64,000 nt of DNA from Lumbricus rubellus (GCA_945859605.1 OX243821.1:13074835-13138834), one strand, 5' to 3'. Shown: positions 45,271-55,786, counted from the stretch's first letter. The notes: generated by a model from the sequence alone, not told the origin. A program made the numbers and translations.

Positions 45271-46107
45271 CTATTCGTAACGAACCGGACGACGGACCAT
45301 TCGCTTAGGTCGGCCATCCTGGTAGTTCGCAGTCAACGGCGACGAAGCATCTGCGGCGGTGGACTCGTTAGGCACACGCGTGGCAGTGTCGTTTTCCTTG
45401 TCCAGACATTCGTCCAAGCACGGACGCAGTTTGTCCACATGAGCGACGAAAGGCCGTGAATGCCTTGACTTTCGTAGTCTGTAGTTGACGTCGCCACATT
45501 GTTCTATCACGTGAAATGGACCCGTGTACATTCGCGACCATTTCGGACTGCGACCCTGGGAACGTCGAAGGGTGTAGCACCACACCCGATCACCTGGAGA
45601 GAACTTTCTCGGCCGGATGCGCAGGGCATACGCATGCTTTCGGCGTTCAGCAGAGACCCGTAGCTGTTCCGTTACCAAGCGATGCGCGTCCTCCATGTTT
45701 GAAGCTCGACCGACGTGAGACGCTACGTCGACGTCGACCATATTGTCGTCGGTCGTCATGACAACGGGTGCTTGATGCGCGCAGGTAGCGGCCGTCGTAC
45801 AAGCAGGACCTACGACGTTGCTCACAGCAGCGGCAGCTGCTGCCGTCGTACAGGCAGGACCTACAGGGCAGCTGACGGTAGCTGCTAACGTCGTTCCCAT
45901 GGCATCAGCTTCGTCAGCTGAACGAGTGACGATTTCATCGTCAACAACCAAACGAGCTGCAGTCTTTGCGTCAGGCGGGAATCGTGGGCATGAAGCAGAA
46001 TCCAACTCAGCAGAGGGTGGACCCAAAATATCGCTCCTCGAACGTTCATACTGTTCTAGTTGGGCAACCTCTCGACTTTCTCGGCGACAATAACACGCCG
46101 GCACCAC
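45271..46107 (-). CDS. Retroelement Pol remnant: integrase C-terminus
   Basis: A 278-codon frame overlapping the end of Gag-Pro by about 50 bp in another register. Residues 1-140 are Ala/Thr/Asp-rich linker. Residues from about 150 read EQLRVSAERRKHAYALRI and GDRVWCYTLRRSQGRSPKW, then YTGPFHVIEQCGDVNYRL, the GPY/F module at the end of Ty3/gypsy integrases. The tail ends KRMVRRPVRYE. The zinc-binding and catalytic (DDE) parts of integrase and all of RT are missing, so an internal deletion joined Gag-Pro to the integrase tail. Confidence 0.8.
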   Translation of the reverse strand: MVPACYCRRESREVAQLEQYERSRSDILGPPSAELDSASCPRFPPDAKTAARLVVDDEIVTRSADEADAMGTTLAATVSCPVGPACTTAAAAAAVSNVVGPACTTAATCAHQAPVVMTTDDNMVDVDVASHVGRASNMEDAHRLVTEQLRVSAERRKHAYALRIRPRKFSPGDRVWCYTLRRSQGRSPKWSRMYTGPFHVIEQCGDVNYRLRKSRHSRPFVAHVDKLRPCLDECLDKENDTATRVPNESTAADASSPLTANYQDGRPKRMVRRPVRYE

Positions 46108-47660
46108 GTTGATCCATTCCCTCTGACCAATGGGATGCGTCTACGCCCAATAAACAAAGCTCCATTCCCGAAACTCAAGCGACAACGCTGCTCTCTTAGA
46201 AAATCCATTCCCAACATTGGTTCAGAAATCTGGTCGGACACTAACAAGACAGTATGGACCACAAAACCATCCCGAAATTTAATAGGCAACCGGACCTCAC
46301 CCAGGACATTAATATCAGTGCCGTTAGCAGCCATCAAAAAGCGAGTACAAGATCGAAGCTCTAACCCCTCAACAGCTGAAGACGGAACCAGGCTTACTTC
46401 AGATCCTGTGTCGATGAGGCACATCAGCGGTCGCTCGTTGATCACTCCACGAACGTAGACGGCGTTGCTGCTGGCACGGTCGGGCAGCTTCGGACGAGTC
46501 GTGTGGTTCACCAACACGGACGTCGATGGCGCGGTTGCGTCATGTTCCGTTGTATCCTCGTCGTTCGGCGGGTCTCGGAAGCGGCGTCGCTGACGGCAGT
46601 CTCGGATCACGTGGCCAGTGCGGTTGCACCCATAGCAAGTCACGGTCCTCCTCGTAGTCTCCGGCTGACGATCTCCAGATCGGCGGTCCCCAAGACGCTG
46701 GTCGGGTCTCGGTCCATTGTCGATTGTAGACTGGTTGCGCAGATCCTGGAACTGATCGTCCATCTTCCTCTCCATTTCGCGTTGCCAACGGCGCTGGTCT
46801 TCGCGTTGCGTCGACAAGAAGCGGTCCAACGTCGACTGGAGCTGGTCGCTCGGGTCAACTTCCTGTGTTCCACGAACACGGTTCGACGGTCTCCTGCGAT
46901 CGTCGTTCTCAGAGGCTCGCTGGTAAGCCTCCAAACGTAGCGCGGTTCGGTAAGCCTCATCCAGAGTCTTCGGCTCACGTTCCCTGACTTTCAACGAAAG
47001 CTCCCGGTCTCGTAGAGCTTCCAGGAACGAGTCTCTCGCGATGATCTGCGTCGTCTCGTTCGAAGGAACGGGATAGGCCAATACAACGAGTCGGCGGATC
47101 TCGTGCAGCAGATCACTCAAACTTTCTCCGGGTCCTTGACGTCGGTAATACAACTGTGCACGGAAAGTCTCTGCTTGTCCGTCCGTCCCGTATCTCTGTC
47201 GGAGACGCTGCACAAGTTGGTTGTAGGTCACGTCGGTCTGCGCACCGAAATCCCAGAGAAGTTGTGTCGCCGCCTTCTCCAACGCGCAGCGCAGATGATC
47301 CACTCGGTCCGAGTCGGTCCACCGATTGTGACGAGCGCACACCTCGAACTGTACAAGGAAGGACTCCAGGGACCCAGTCCCATCGAATCGACCCGGCTTC
47401 ATCGGCGTCGGTCGGTTCCGCAGCAGACTTCCGAAGTTCTCCAGCAACTCCATCGACGAGTCTGTTGTCTCCTTCTTCACGCGGGGACTGGTCTCCACCG
47501 GTTCCTCGTCATCGTCGGAGTCGAGTTTCATCAGCCGGACCCGGTCCAGGTGCTTCTGCGTCGTCGCCCTTCTCGTCGCAGGCGGAGAGATATCGGCAGG
47601 CGTGCGGATCTCAAAGGGTCTCGGATACCTGATCGTGATCTCGTCGTCTTCCAGCATCAT
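46056..47660 (-). CDS. Retroelement Gag-protease
   Basis: 534 codons in one intact frame. About residues 80-260 are a capsid-like region with RFDGTGSLESFLVQFE, YYRRQGPGESLSDLLHEIRR and EAYRTALRLEAYQ. A CCHC zinc knuckle follows (CYGCNRTGHVIRDC, about residue 345), then an aspartic protease active site LIDTGSEVSLVPSSA (about 415) and a flap-like segment ending MLGMDFLRE. It packages element RNA and matures the particle. The frame shows no internal lesion despite loss of RT, consistent with recent trans-mobilisation. Confidence 0.9.
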   Translation of the reverse strand: MMLEDDEITIRYPRPFEIRTPADISPPATRRATTQKHLDRVRLMKLDSDDDEEPVETSPRVKKETTDSSMELLENFGSLLRNRPTPMKPGRFDGTGSLESFLVQFEVCARHNRWTDSDRVDHLRCALEKAATQLLWDFGAQTDVTYNQLVQRLRQRYGTDGQAETFRAQLYYRRQGPGESLSDLLHEIRRLVVLAYPVPSNETTQIIARDSFLEALRDRELSLKVREREPKTLDEAYRTALRLEAYQRASENDDRRRPSNRVRGTQEVDPSDQLQSTLDRFLSTQREDQRRWQREMERKMDDQFQDLRNQSTIDNGPRPDQRLGDRRSGDRQPETTRRTVTCYGCNRTGHVIRDCRQRRRFRDPPNDEDTTEHDATAPSTSVLVNHTTRPKLPDRASSNAVYVRGVINERPLMCLIDTGSEVSLVPSSAVEGLELRSCTRFLMAANGTDINVLGEVRLPIKFRDGFVVHTVLLVSDQISEPMLGMDFLREQRCRLSFGNGALFIGRRRIPLVRGNGSTWCRRVIVAEKVERLPN

Positions 47661-47720
47661 CTTCGGTAGACTCGTCTATTCGTCGACTGGAACAACTGCG
47701 TACCCCACTTCTGGTACCAG

Positions 47721-48751
47721 TGTAACGGAATCTCAGCCGGCGGGTGGGAAGAGCGGATGCCTAACTCTCCCACCAGGTGGTAAGGCTTGCGTGTCGCACA
47801 AAGATGGCGCAAGTCCGGCCTCCGTCGTCTATCGAAGGGCTTAGCAGTGTTTCCCCAGTCGCGACGTCCGTACGAATCAACACGAAGACAAGCAGGTATT
47901 TTCAGACGATATATTGTAACACACGACTCCACACGTCAGAAGCAGGCATGCACGTGATACACCGCGAACTATCGAATCCCAGCAGCGGACGGTCATGCAC
48001 CTCTCGGCAACTCCCACAGCAATGGCTGACTACGGGGGCGCCCCACTGCGTCGAACACGGGCACTACGCGGCAGCGACGTACTGCGGCGGCGGCAAAGAC
48101 AAGCACCGACGACCGACTCTCAGCGACAACGACGGCAGCTCCCACTAGCGACTGACGGCGGCAACGACGACAGCAGCTGCTCTCGACGAACTGAAACCTC
48201 CAACACGGTGACTGACTGAAGAACTCTCGATGACTGACTGCGTGCAAGCAGCACTTCTATTTATACAAGACCGAGGGGACAGGGGTCCGGACAGGGGTCT
48301 ATGACGTCAGAGGTCCGGACCGGGGGCTGGAAGCGAAGGAGGAGGGGAGGGGACTACCACGTCAGGGATCAGGTCTGAGATCACTAGGTGCAAGGGAAGG
48401 GGAGGGGACCGCTACGTCAGAGGACCGGACAGGGGTCTATGACGTCAGAGGTCCGGTCCGAGGTCCGGGGTCTTCCCGCGCAAAGATCCGCGCATGCGCA
48501 CTAAGGGGGGACCGACGTCAGAGGTCCGTCCGAGGACTTCCCGCGCAAAGATCCGCGCATGCGCACTAAGGGGGGACCGACGTCAGAGGTCCGGACAGGG
48601 GACTTGGCGCGCAAAGCTCCGCGCAAGCACACGTGCCAACGACGGCGCGAATCGACCGCCAACGAAGCCAATTAACCGATAGCAAGATCGCGGCGGCGAA
48701 GGAGGGGGAAGGGGGGAAACTACCGCGGATGCACAGGCGAATTTCGCTACA
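47721..48751 (-). repeat. 5' LTR (element on minus strand)
   Basis: 1031 bp, same ends and internal motifs as 43705-44735 and apparently identical. It should contain the Pol II promoter of the element, read leftwards from 48751. Confidence 0.92.
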
Positions 48752-48771
48752 ATAACAAGAAATTATATATA

Positions 48772-50447
48772 TGTAACGCTCGTAGGCCCACCTTTCTCCC
48801 GATCGGGGCGCTACTCCCGATCGTTGCCGGGGAGAGGTGGCCATACTTTCTAATAGGTGCGTTGGACCTGGGGCAAATGAACCGGTCAGACCAAATTCCT
48901 TTGGTCTCGCTCCCGTTTTCGGGTTCATTTCCCTTCGGAGGGGAAAAGTGTCATAGTGAAGCGAGGTGTTCGAGGGCCTAGGCACGGTCACTGGTCGGTA
49001 GACAACCTCCGGACCAGAGTCCGAAGTATCTGGGTTCGTTGGGCACCTATTGTGAGCGTCCTAATATTTGTTTCCTCCCATCTTTCCATCCTTTCTTCCC
49101 ATTTCCTTCTTTCCTCTTGCTCCTCGTCTCGTCTACTAGTCACCTGAGTCAGGGTCTGTCTCAATTCCATAACCTCAGTCCGTAACTCTTTTCTGTCTTT
49201 CCTGGTTTCGGTCATGTCTTCCAACATTTCCTTCAGTTGGGCCTTTATTTCCACGGATTCCTGCTTCATCCCTTTTAGGGCGTCACTCATCTTATCCAGA
49301 TGAGCCACCAGTTGGGAGTAAAGGGGGTCGAGGACCACTTCAGGGGAAATATTCCCTCCTTCTTCCTCTTCTTCCGAGTTCGAATTCCCCTCATTAATCA
49401 TTAAGGTTAGAGAAGAAGAAGCCATTGCTTTATGATAATGTAATCAAAGGAACAGACGTGGTAATGCAATGGCTACGCCTAATTAGCACAGAAGAACAAT
49501 ATAATGTGAACCACTAAACTAAATAGAAGAGACTACCTACTCTAGATTAATATATCAAAGTCATAACTATCTAAGAAAGTGCTCGTAAAGTCACAACAAT
49601 TGTTGCTAATAGTCCACTTAAGGTGCTAGACGGTTCTCTACCCGTTCGCCTAATATTCACGAGACTAATATTACAAAGTACAAGTAACCATAACTCTCAA
49701 ATATCATTCATTCATTCAGCCTATAGTAGCAAAGCGAATATACACTAGTTCAAGTACACGTGATTACACTTGCAAATATCCTTCATTCATTCAGCCTATA
49801 ATAGCGAAGCGAATATTATATAGTTCAAGTACACGTGACTACACTCTCAAATGTCACTCATTCAACACAAAGTAGCGAAGTGATATTAAATGCACAAAAG
49901 CCATAGCTTCTGCACGGAAACACCCTAGAACCCAGACAATATTTTAGTCCTTAATTAAGCAGAGGCCTACAATTAAATATCTCTTTTCTCACAAATGAAT
50001 AAAGTTCTAATTGCTACCCGTTCGAAAAGGGGCGTTTCCCGTCACTCCTCCAGACAGCATGACGAGCGAAACTCGACCAAAGGAATTCTACTGCCACAGC
50101 TGTTTCTTCCGTTGCAAGAACCGTCTTTCGTGGTTTCTTCTTCCACCGTGGTTTCGACCATAAAGCTCTTAACTCAGCGTAAATTGTCGAAGCCTAACTA
50201 CGCAATTGCACAAGACTTTCTTCCCGGTTCCACAGTCACGTGACGACCTTCTCGTTCCGTTTCAAAGACAACTCTGCCCTCGCCGTCCAGATTCAAGTCT
50301 CTTCTCCCTCCGTTCCAAGCGGAGCTCAGCTTTTATACCCCATACGCCCTCTAGCGAATAAACTATCAGCCCGCCTTAAACGCCAGCTGCCCTAATCCAC
50401 TACAGAGCAAAAACCCATCCCCCGTAACGAGGTTATAGGTCGTTACA
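48772..50447 (-). mobile_element. Second LTR-type element, gag N-terminus only
   Basis: Bounded by TGTAACGCTCGTAGG and CCTATAACGACC-type inverse ending CGTTACA, flanked by TATA on both sides. It starts 20 bp from the previous LTR element. The minus strand has a leader or LTR of about 1 kb with three diverged 70-bp units (49690-49880, GTTCAAGTACACGTGA). It then has a coiled-coil frame at 48988-49425 and ends soon after. I infer an LTR element with most of its interior deleted, but I could not find a second LTR copy, so a different class is possible. Confidence 0.55.
48988..49425 (-). CDS. Gag-like coiled-coil fragment
   Basis: 145 codons from ATG: MASSSLTLMINEGNSNSEEE then a long charged coiled coil (LVAHLDKMSDALKGMKQE, MTETRKDRKELRTEV, QEERRKWEERMERWEE), stopping at RLSTDQ. 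The N-termini of some Ty3/gypsy Gag proteins look like this. No capsid, knuckle or protease follows. Identification is by context and composition only. Confidence 0.45.
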   Translation of the reverse strand: MASSSLTLMINEGNSNSEEEEEGGNISPEVVLDPLYSQLVAHLDKMSDALKGMKQESVEIKAQLKEMLEDMTETRKDRKELRTEVMELRQTLTQVTSRRDEEQEERRKWEERMERWEETNIRTLTIGAQRTQILRTLVRRLSTDQ

Positions 50448-50923
50448 TATAGGCTACTTCTACTTCAGAAAATTTCTTCCAATAGGCCTACAGAGTTTCA
50501 GCCAGGGGAGCCTCTGTTTCGCAACGAGACTTTGTATTGGGGGGGGGACTTTATTTGTGACACCGGCTGCGCCGTCGCCGCAGACATTTCATGGGCGCCG
50601 CCGCCGATTTTTTATAATTATATTTTTCATGTCTTGCATGCTTTCGCCATAAAATGACTCCGTCAGTGCAAAATACGCTTCCGTTCAAATTCATCCTACC
50701 GCTCAATGTGCTATGACAAGATAAAATTGGAAACAGAGAACTGTGTGTGATTGTGTCGACCAGAAACGTGAAGACGAAGAGACGGGGATATCGATTTGTC
50801 TGAAAAGTGCAACTCACCGTCTAATAGAAAATGCTCATGTAACTAATTAGGCTTCAATAAATTGTTTCTATGCACTTATTTCTGAATGGTTTATTTAACA
50901 GCTAATAATTTTGTCATACTTAC

Positions 50924-51196
50924 TGTCATCACTACAGACCAACATCTGACATAGATGCATTTGGTTCGTATCTTTAATGAGTGCAAAGAAACACTCATAG
51001 ACATCTTTTGGTTTCCTGGCTATGATGCTTAGCAGCTCTTCATTGGCTCGCATTGGAGTTGATTGCAGATGCTGGATATGCTCCAACTCTTTGTACGTCA
51101 GCTTCTCTTTCTGATACATTGCTGCTATTATGTCTCCCACACAAGACAAATTGCTAGCCAATTGGTTGTATCTTGTTTGAATCTTCTGGCTATGCT
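50924..51196 (-). CDS. Exon 2: first CARD domain
   Basis: 273 bp, phase 1 to 1, acceptor TGTGTATTTGGAAG, donor GACA followed by GTAAGT. Encodes EHSQKIQTRYNQLASNLSCV, GDIIAAMYQKEKLTYKELE, ANEELLSIIARKPKDVYECF and ALIKDTNQMHLCQML. This is the six-helix pattern of a CARD with the usual LL-x-I and F-x-x-L anchors. With the exon 3 CARD this forms an N-terminal tandem pair, as in RIG-I-like receptors and NOD2, though sequence kinship to those is not implied. Confidence 0.85.
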
Positions 51197-51519
51197 CTTC
51201 CAAATACACAAGATAAGTATAATTATATTTAACAATGAGCATGTCAATAAAAACTATACGACCAAAATATTCATCTTAAATTCAAATTTAAAGAACTTTG
51301 GGCTGAAATGTGCAAAGCATTCTCACTTGGTAGGATGAGGGCTTCTATTATTTTAGCAACACAATTAGACAAAAATCATCTAACAAAATTACTCATTATT
51401 ACAATGTTAACAATCAAAAGTAATAGTATAACTGCAAAACAATTAAAAACTAAAGATCTTTTTTTCGTAATTATAATTAGGGCCTATATACAATTCAAAT
51501 TTGTTTTAAAATAAATCAC

Positions 51520-51616
51520 CCTCTTGTTGCGCAAAAGGAATGCGCTGTAGTTCTTCTTCAACAAGTTGGAGTGCAACATTCCACAGCTGATCGCTTCGTG
51601 ATGAATATCCAGCCAT
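51520..51616 (-). CDS. Exon 1: N-terminus of the CARD gene
   Basis: ATG at 51616 in a favourable context (GTCGCAATGG), 32 codons reading MAGYSSRSDQLWNVALQLVE and EELQRIPFAQQE, donor GAGG followed by GTGATT, phase 1. The split codon joins exon 2 as glutamate. The start is the first ATG of the segment; the helical N-terminus leads directly into CARD 1. Confidence 0.72.
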
Positions 51617-52389
51617 TGCGACTTCTCGGTTTCAGTGACACCGTGAAAGACTGTGCCGGAAGCTCTCTGTCAGACGAACCTTATACACCAATCAGTAGGC
51701 TATAGTCCACTTTATGATAAATGACACAAGATGATCTAGGTTTGATGGGCTTTTTGCTATAGGTCATCAGGGCCGGATTAAGACATGTTCGACATGTTCC
51801 GCCAAACAGGGGCCCCTCAATTTATGGGACCCCACGCATGCAACAAGCATATATTTTTTCGCAGTAAAAATTAGTAGAAAATCTCAAAACAAATTTTCCA
51901 ATTAGTTGAAGCTACTGATTTTAAAAATATAGACCTACAATTTTTGCACATATGTGGGTCCCTTGTTGGAGCTTCCATTTCCAGGCAGATTCATCTTAAA
52001 ATCAACCAGAAAATTAATGGTATCAAGGGCTATCAGGTGTAGGCTAACTGCTTATATGATTTTAAACATTTAATACCTCCTCTGATCGGAAATCAAGTGC
52101 TATACGACATAAAATGGCATCATTATACATGGTGGGTCATAAAAAAAGTAACCCGAAGGTTTTTGCCAATATCTTTGTCAAAAGTATGAATTTTTAAAAT
52201 GAAATTCTACAGACTTAAATGGAATTTATATTTACACATGATGGTCAGATTTCATCAAAATATTTCAAACAGAACAACAGTTATATCACTTTTATTGAGA
52301 CCACCTACTTTTTGACGATTCAAAAACGTAACGCAGCAAAAGTAGCAAAAACCATTTTATTAAGTCACGTGTCAAATTCTTCTTTTCTC
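51617..52389. other. Upstream region of the CARD gene
   Basis: Probably includes the promoter and 5' UTR. A CAGGGCCGGATTAAG MITE-like terminus lies at 51769. Sequence around 52135-52320 (TCATAAAAAAAGTAACCCG) resembles a mariner end. No exon seen. Confidence 0.35.
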
Positions 52390-53540
52390 TCCTCCGTCCA
52401 GTCGCGCCGACGATGAGGCCCTTACATGACGTCTCCACCCTGGGTGTAGTTATCATCCTTGTTCTTCTCCATGACTCCGTCTAGACGCGACGACGATGAG
52501 TCCTTTACATGACGTTAATAGTCATATAAAAGTTTCTTGGTCCTTTTACCAGGCTGTGACCATTTCTCTCCTGGTAGGGTAAGGAAGCCGTTAGGTCCTA
52601 TCGTACCTCTTCTGCCCTTAGGTGTCCTTCCAGCACCTGCCTCCTGCGTTGGCCAGCTGTTTTTGTTTCAGGGTTCTTAGTGAGCCTGTCCACCTCGTGT
52701 GACGCCCTAGGAGGTCCTTCGACCGAGGTCTTCTCCTCTGATGGCATAGCCTCACCAAGCATTCCCTAATTGGCTGTTCACCCTCCCACCGCTCTGAGGT
52801 GCAGGTCGGACTTTGGGAGTGTGGGTCAAATAATTGTTATCAAATCAACTTGATAGTGCTTCACAACTTGTGCTCAATGTGTCCACCACCAGTGACCTGG
52901 CTTGCTCTGAATATCTTTGTAAAGTTCTTGATGGTTTGTTCGTGTGTTCCACAGATTTTCTAACGTGCAGTTGTACACAAATGGCATTCTTGACTTACTT
53001 ATGGCTTTGACGATGCTTTCGCACGTGACAGCCGCCCAGCTATGGAAAATCTCCACATCTTTCTCTCTTGAGCTTTGTGTGTAGCCTCTTGTATGGACCA
53101 ACCCATCTCCCGACAGTCCTCACGTATCATGTCGACCCATCTCTTCTTTGGTCTTCCCTTTTTTTCTTTTTCCATGAACATATCCGTTGACAGCTACCTT
53201 CGGGTATCTCTCATCCCTCATTCTGGATACGTGGCCAAAGTAGCGTAGTCGTTTACTTTGGATCTTGTGTATTATATCATGTTGAATATTCAGTCTGTTG
53301 TATATCTCTGTATTCCTAATCCTATCCCTTCTCGTGACACCTTCTATCTTTCGTAAGCACGCCATTTCAAACACCATCAACCTCTGCTTCTGTGCTTCCC
53401 TCAGTGTCCAAGTCTCCGAATTGTACAACAATGCACTCAGCACCAACGTCTCATACATCTGAACTTTAGTGGTCTTTCCTATGGCATTCATTTCTGCACA
53501 AAAGGTATAGTTAGGTTGAAAATTATATGAATCTACCTCG
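52390..53540 (-). mobile_element. Non-LTR retrotransposon, 3' portion
   Basis: Minus-strand frames encode the polyprotein C-terminus: KVQMYETLVLSALLYNSETW, CLRKIEGVTRRDRIRN, RLRYFGHVSRM, then after a frameshift KKRWVDMIREDCREMGWSI. This is the tail after the reverse transcriptase in RTE/Jockey-type LINEs. Two tandem 3' ends (GACGACGATGAGTCC type) lie at 52390-52515. The RT core itself is not present; the fragment ends at the TATG microsatellite. Confidence 0.78.
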
Positions 53541-53614
53541 AAATTGTACAACTTTTTACATGATGGCCCTTCGATTCCACGTGAACAAAATATTCGATTC
53601 TGTGTGTTTTGAAC

Positions 53615-54039
53615 ATGTATGTATGTATGTATGTATGTATGTATGTATGTATGTATGTATGTATGTATGTATGTATGTATGTATGTATGTATGTATGTAT
53701 GTATGTATGTATGTATGTATGTATGTATGTATGTATGTATGTATGTATGTATGTATGTATGTATGTATGTATGTATGTATGTATGTATGTATGTATGTAT
53801 GTATGTATGTATGTATGTATGTATGTATGTATGTATGTATGTATGTATGTATGTATGTATGTATGTATGTATGTATGTATGTGTGTGTGTATGTATGTAT
53901 GTATGTATGTATGTATGTATGTATGTATGTATGTATGTATGTATGTATGTATGTATGTATGTATGTATGTATATATGTATGTGTGTGTGTTTGTATGTGT
54001 GTGTGTATGTATGTATGTATGTATGTATGTATGTATGTA
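53615..54039. repeat. (ATGT)n microsatellite
   Basis: About 425 bp of ATGT tetranucleotide with a few GTGTGT interruptions near 53880 and 53980-54005. Long IHTYIHTY and MYVCMYVC frames across it are repeat artefacts. Confidence 0.97.
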
Positions 54040-54410
54040 CGTTCGTATGCAAGCATGAATGCATGCATGCATGTATTTAGGTATCCAGCTCACCTTTCGT
54101 CAGAAATAATATTCTCCGCCGAAGAAACAAATATTGGCTATGGCCTTGTGATAGACGTATTTTACAATAAATAGCAAACACCTTTTTCTTATGATAAAAT
54201 GTTAGTAGCAATCGTATTTTTCATGAAATCAGTACGTGGGTGCAGTTTGATACCTAGATTTTCAATTAAGGAAGATACTACTTCACTGTCATGATTGCCA
54301 TGCAGCCTAGTCTACAAGTAGGCCTAACTAATCACGTGGTATCGTATAATAATTTTATGATCATATATTTATATTATATATATTTATATACATGTATATA
54401 TATATATATA

Positions 54411-55698
54411 GGGGAAGGCTGCCAAAGATGAACCAGCGCCAAAGATGGACCACTCCGTGATTGACCACAAGGATTGAAACTATATTGTATTTGTAATGTG
54501 AGGCTGTCGTATCTAGCAGGTCACAAGATAGATTGAATGAAATGATTAGACATTCGCTACGCTGAAAAACCTTCGAGAAAACAGAAAAAACGTTAATTCA
54601 CATTGCTTAATATAATAGTAGCTTGGGGGTAAAATGAGTACAAAATCGAGGCTGGACCTGCTGAAAAGTTTGGAATTCGTCTATGAACTAAGTTTTTCAA
54701 TTCTTTACAAGATACCATACCAGAAAATCCAATATCAGAACTGCTTAAAAAGTTAAATGAGTTGGAAGTGGGTGTGTGCAAGTTGCCTAAGATGAAACAT
54801 GTGTGGTCCATGTTAGGCAACTTTGCATGAACACGGTCCAGTCATCATTGATGCCCATTTTTACTAATGCAATTAGTTGCTATATATTCTGCTAAGCTAG
54901 CAGTTTTAATTTATTATAGACAGTGATGTGGTCAATGCTGAACTGTGAGAAAAATTAGAAAATTCTTTGTTTATATTTTGTTAAAAAATTTATTGTAAAA
55001 AATTACGATTTAATATTTTTTATTTTTTTTATTTACTGAAATATATTTCACTAGGCTAGCATTTGTAATTTATTATCAACAGTGATTTGGACAATGTTAA
55101 ACTGTGAGAAAAATTTGAAAATTCTTTTGTTTATGTTGTAAAAAATTATTTAAACATTAATTTTATTTAACTAAAAAAACAATTAAAATTTTTTTCTTTT
55201 TATTATTTACTGAAATATATTCTACTAGGCTAGCATTTGTAATTTATTATCGACAGTGATGTGGACAATGTTAAACTGTGAGAAAAATTGGAAAATTCTT
55301 TGTTTATATTGTAAAAAATGTATTTTTGAGTTTTTTAATTTAAAAAAATGGCAATAAAATTTTTCCCTGTTTTATTACTTTTTGAAAAATTGCATAATAT
55401 GTACTGTTAATGTAAGTTCATTTTAGCAGAAATGATTGATGAATTAAGACTGTTTGGCCGCCTTTAACAATACATTTTTTCCTTGGTCCATCTTTGGCGC
55501 CCATGCTCCTAAGATGGACCACTTTTGCAATTTTTAATTTAAAAAACATTCATTCTATTTATTTTAATGAAAATTTTATTGCATTCAAAGGTGTATCAAC
55601 ACCTAATCTATGTAACGACCGTGTTGCATGATCATTTTCAAATAATTTGTGGCGAAAACGGACGATCATCCTTACGTGGTCCATCTTTGGCAACCTTC

Positions 55699-55701
<3 letters not shown>
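54411..55701. mobile_element. 1.29-kb TIR element in a TA microsatellite
   Basis: Left end GGGGAAGGCTGCCAAAGATG and right end CATCTTTGGCAACCTTCCCC are inverted repeats, and internal CCAAAGATGGACCA blocks extend the match. TA-rich repeat abuts both ends, so a TA or TATA duplication cannot be proved. Three tandem units of about 165 bp lie at about 54885-55400, each with CTAGGCTAGCATTTGTAATT and GTTAAACTGTGAGAAAAATT-like sequence. No transposase. Confidence 0.75.

Positions 55702-55781
<80 letters not shown>
55702..55781. repeat. (TA)n microsatellite
   Basis: About 40 TA units right of the TIR element. Confidence 0.95.

Positions 55782-55786
<5 letters not shown>

Larger units (their letters stand above)
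43705..48751 (-). mobile_element. Ty3/gypsy-type LTR retrotransposon, RT-deleted
   Basis: 5047-bp element read on the minus strand, flanked by ATAA on both sides (43701-43704, 48752-48755). Two 1031-bp LTRs bounded TG...CA look identical by eye. A primer-binding site lies directly inside the 5' LTR (47720 downward): TGGTACCAGAAGTGGGGT, close to the complement of a tRNA-Leu(UAA) 3' end. A purine-rich tract GGTGGGAGAAGGA abuts the 3' LTR at 44736. The internal region encodes Gag with a protease and an integrase C-terminus, but no reverse transcriptase, RNase H or integrase core. It is therefore non-autonomous. No envelope-like gene. Confidence 0.9.
42524..50923. other. Intron 2 of the CARD gene
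   Basis: 8.4 kb, mostly transposons: an ACTGCAC MITE (42768-42965), a hAT-like MITE (43246-43477), an LTR retrotransposon (43705-48751) and a second LTR-type element (48772-50447). The rest, including 50448-50923, holds nothing I recognise. Confidence 0.6.
31810..51616 (-). other. CARD-CARD-coiled coil-NHL propeller gene, seven exons
   Basis: Gene span. Reading down the minus strand, the exons are 51616-51520, 51196-50924, 42523-42224, 40644-40358, 38315-38180, 35952-34864 and 32720-31810. Junction phases 1, 1, 1, 0, 1, 1 all match, giving 3093 bp and 1030 residues from ATG to TAA. Predicted order: CARD 1 (about 35-118), CARD 2 (about 137-222), Ser/Lys/Pro-rich linker (223-363), coiled coil with an internal duplication (364-700), six-bladed NHL-type beta-propeller (727-1030). 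The layout resembles a TRIM-NHL protein with CARDs in place of the RING and B-box. A cytosolic sensor or scaffold of innate immunity or cell death is inferred, not shown. I know no named orthologue. Confidence 0.8.

Noticed and set aside
43705..48751. Several plus-strand frames of 60-190 codons in the LTR element
   Set aside because: Opposite-strand shadows of Gag-protease and of GC-rich LTR sequence; the LTR frames are simply the same shadow occurring twice.
50551..50817. 88-codon minus-strand frame
   Set aside because: No motif, no splice support, and it lies in intron 2 of the CARD gene without matching phases.
53120..54174. Long IHTYIHTY / MYVCMYVC open frames
   Set aside because: Translations of the ATGT microsatellite. 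Only the LINE-derived end of the minus-strand frame (below about 53540) is meaningful.
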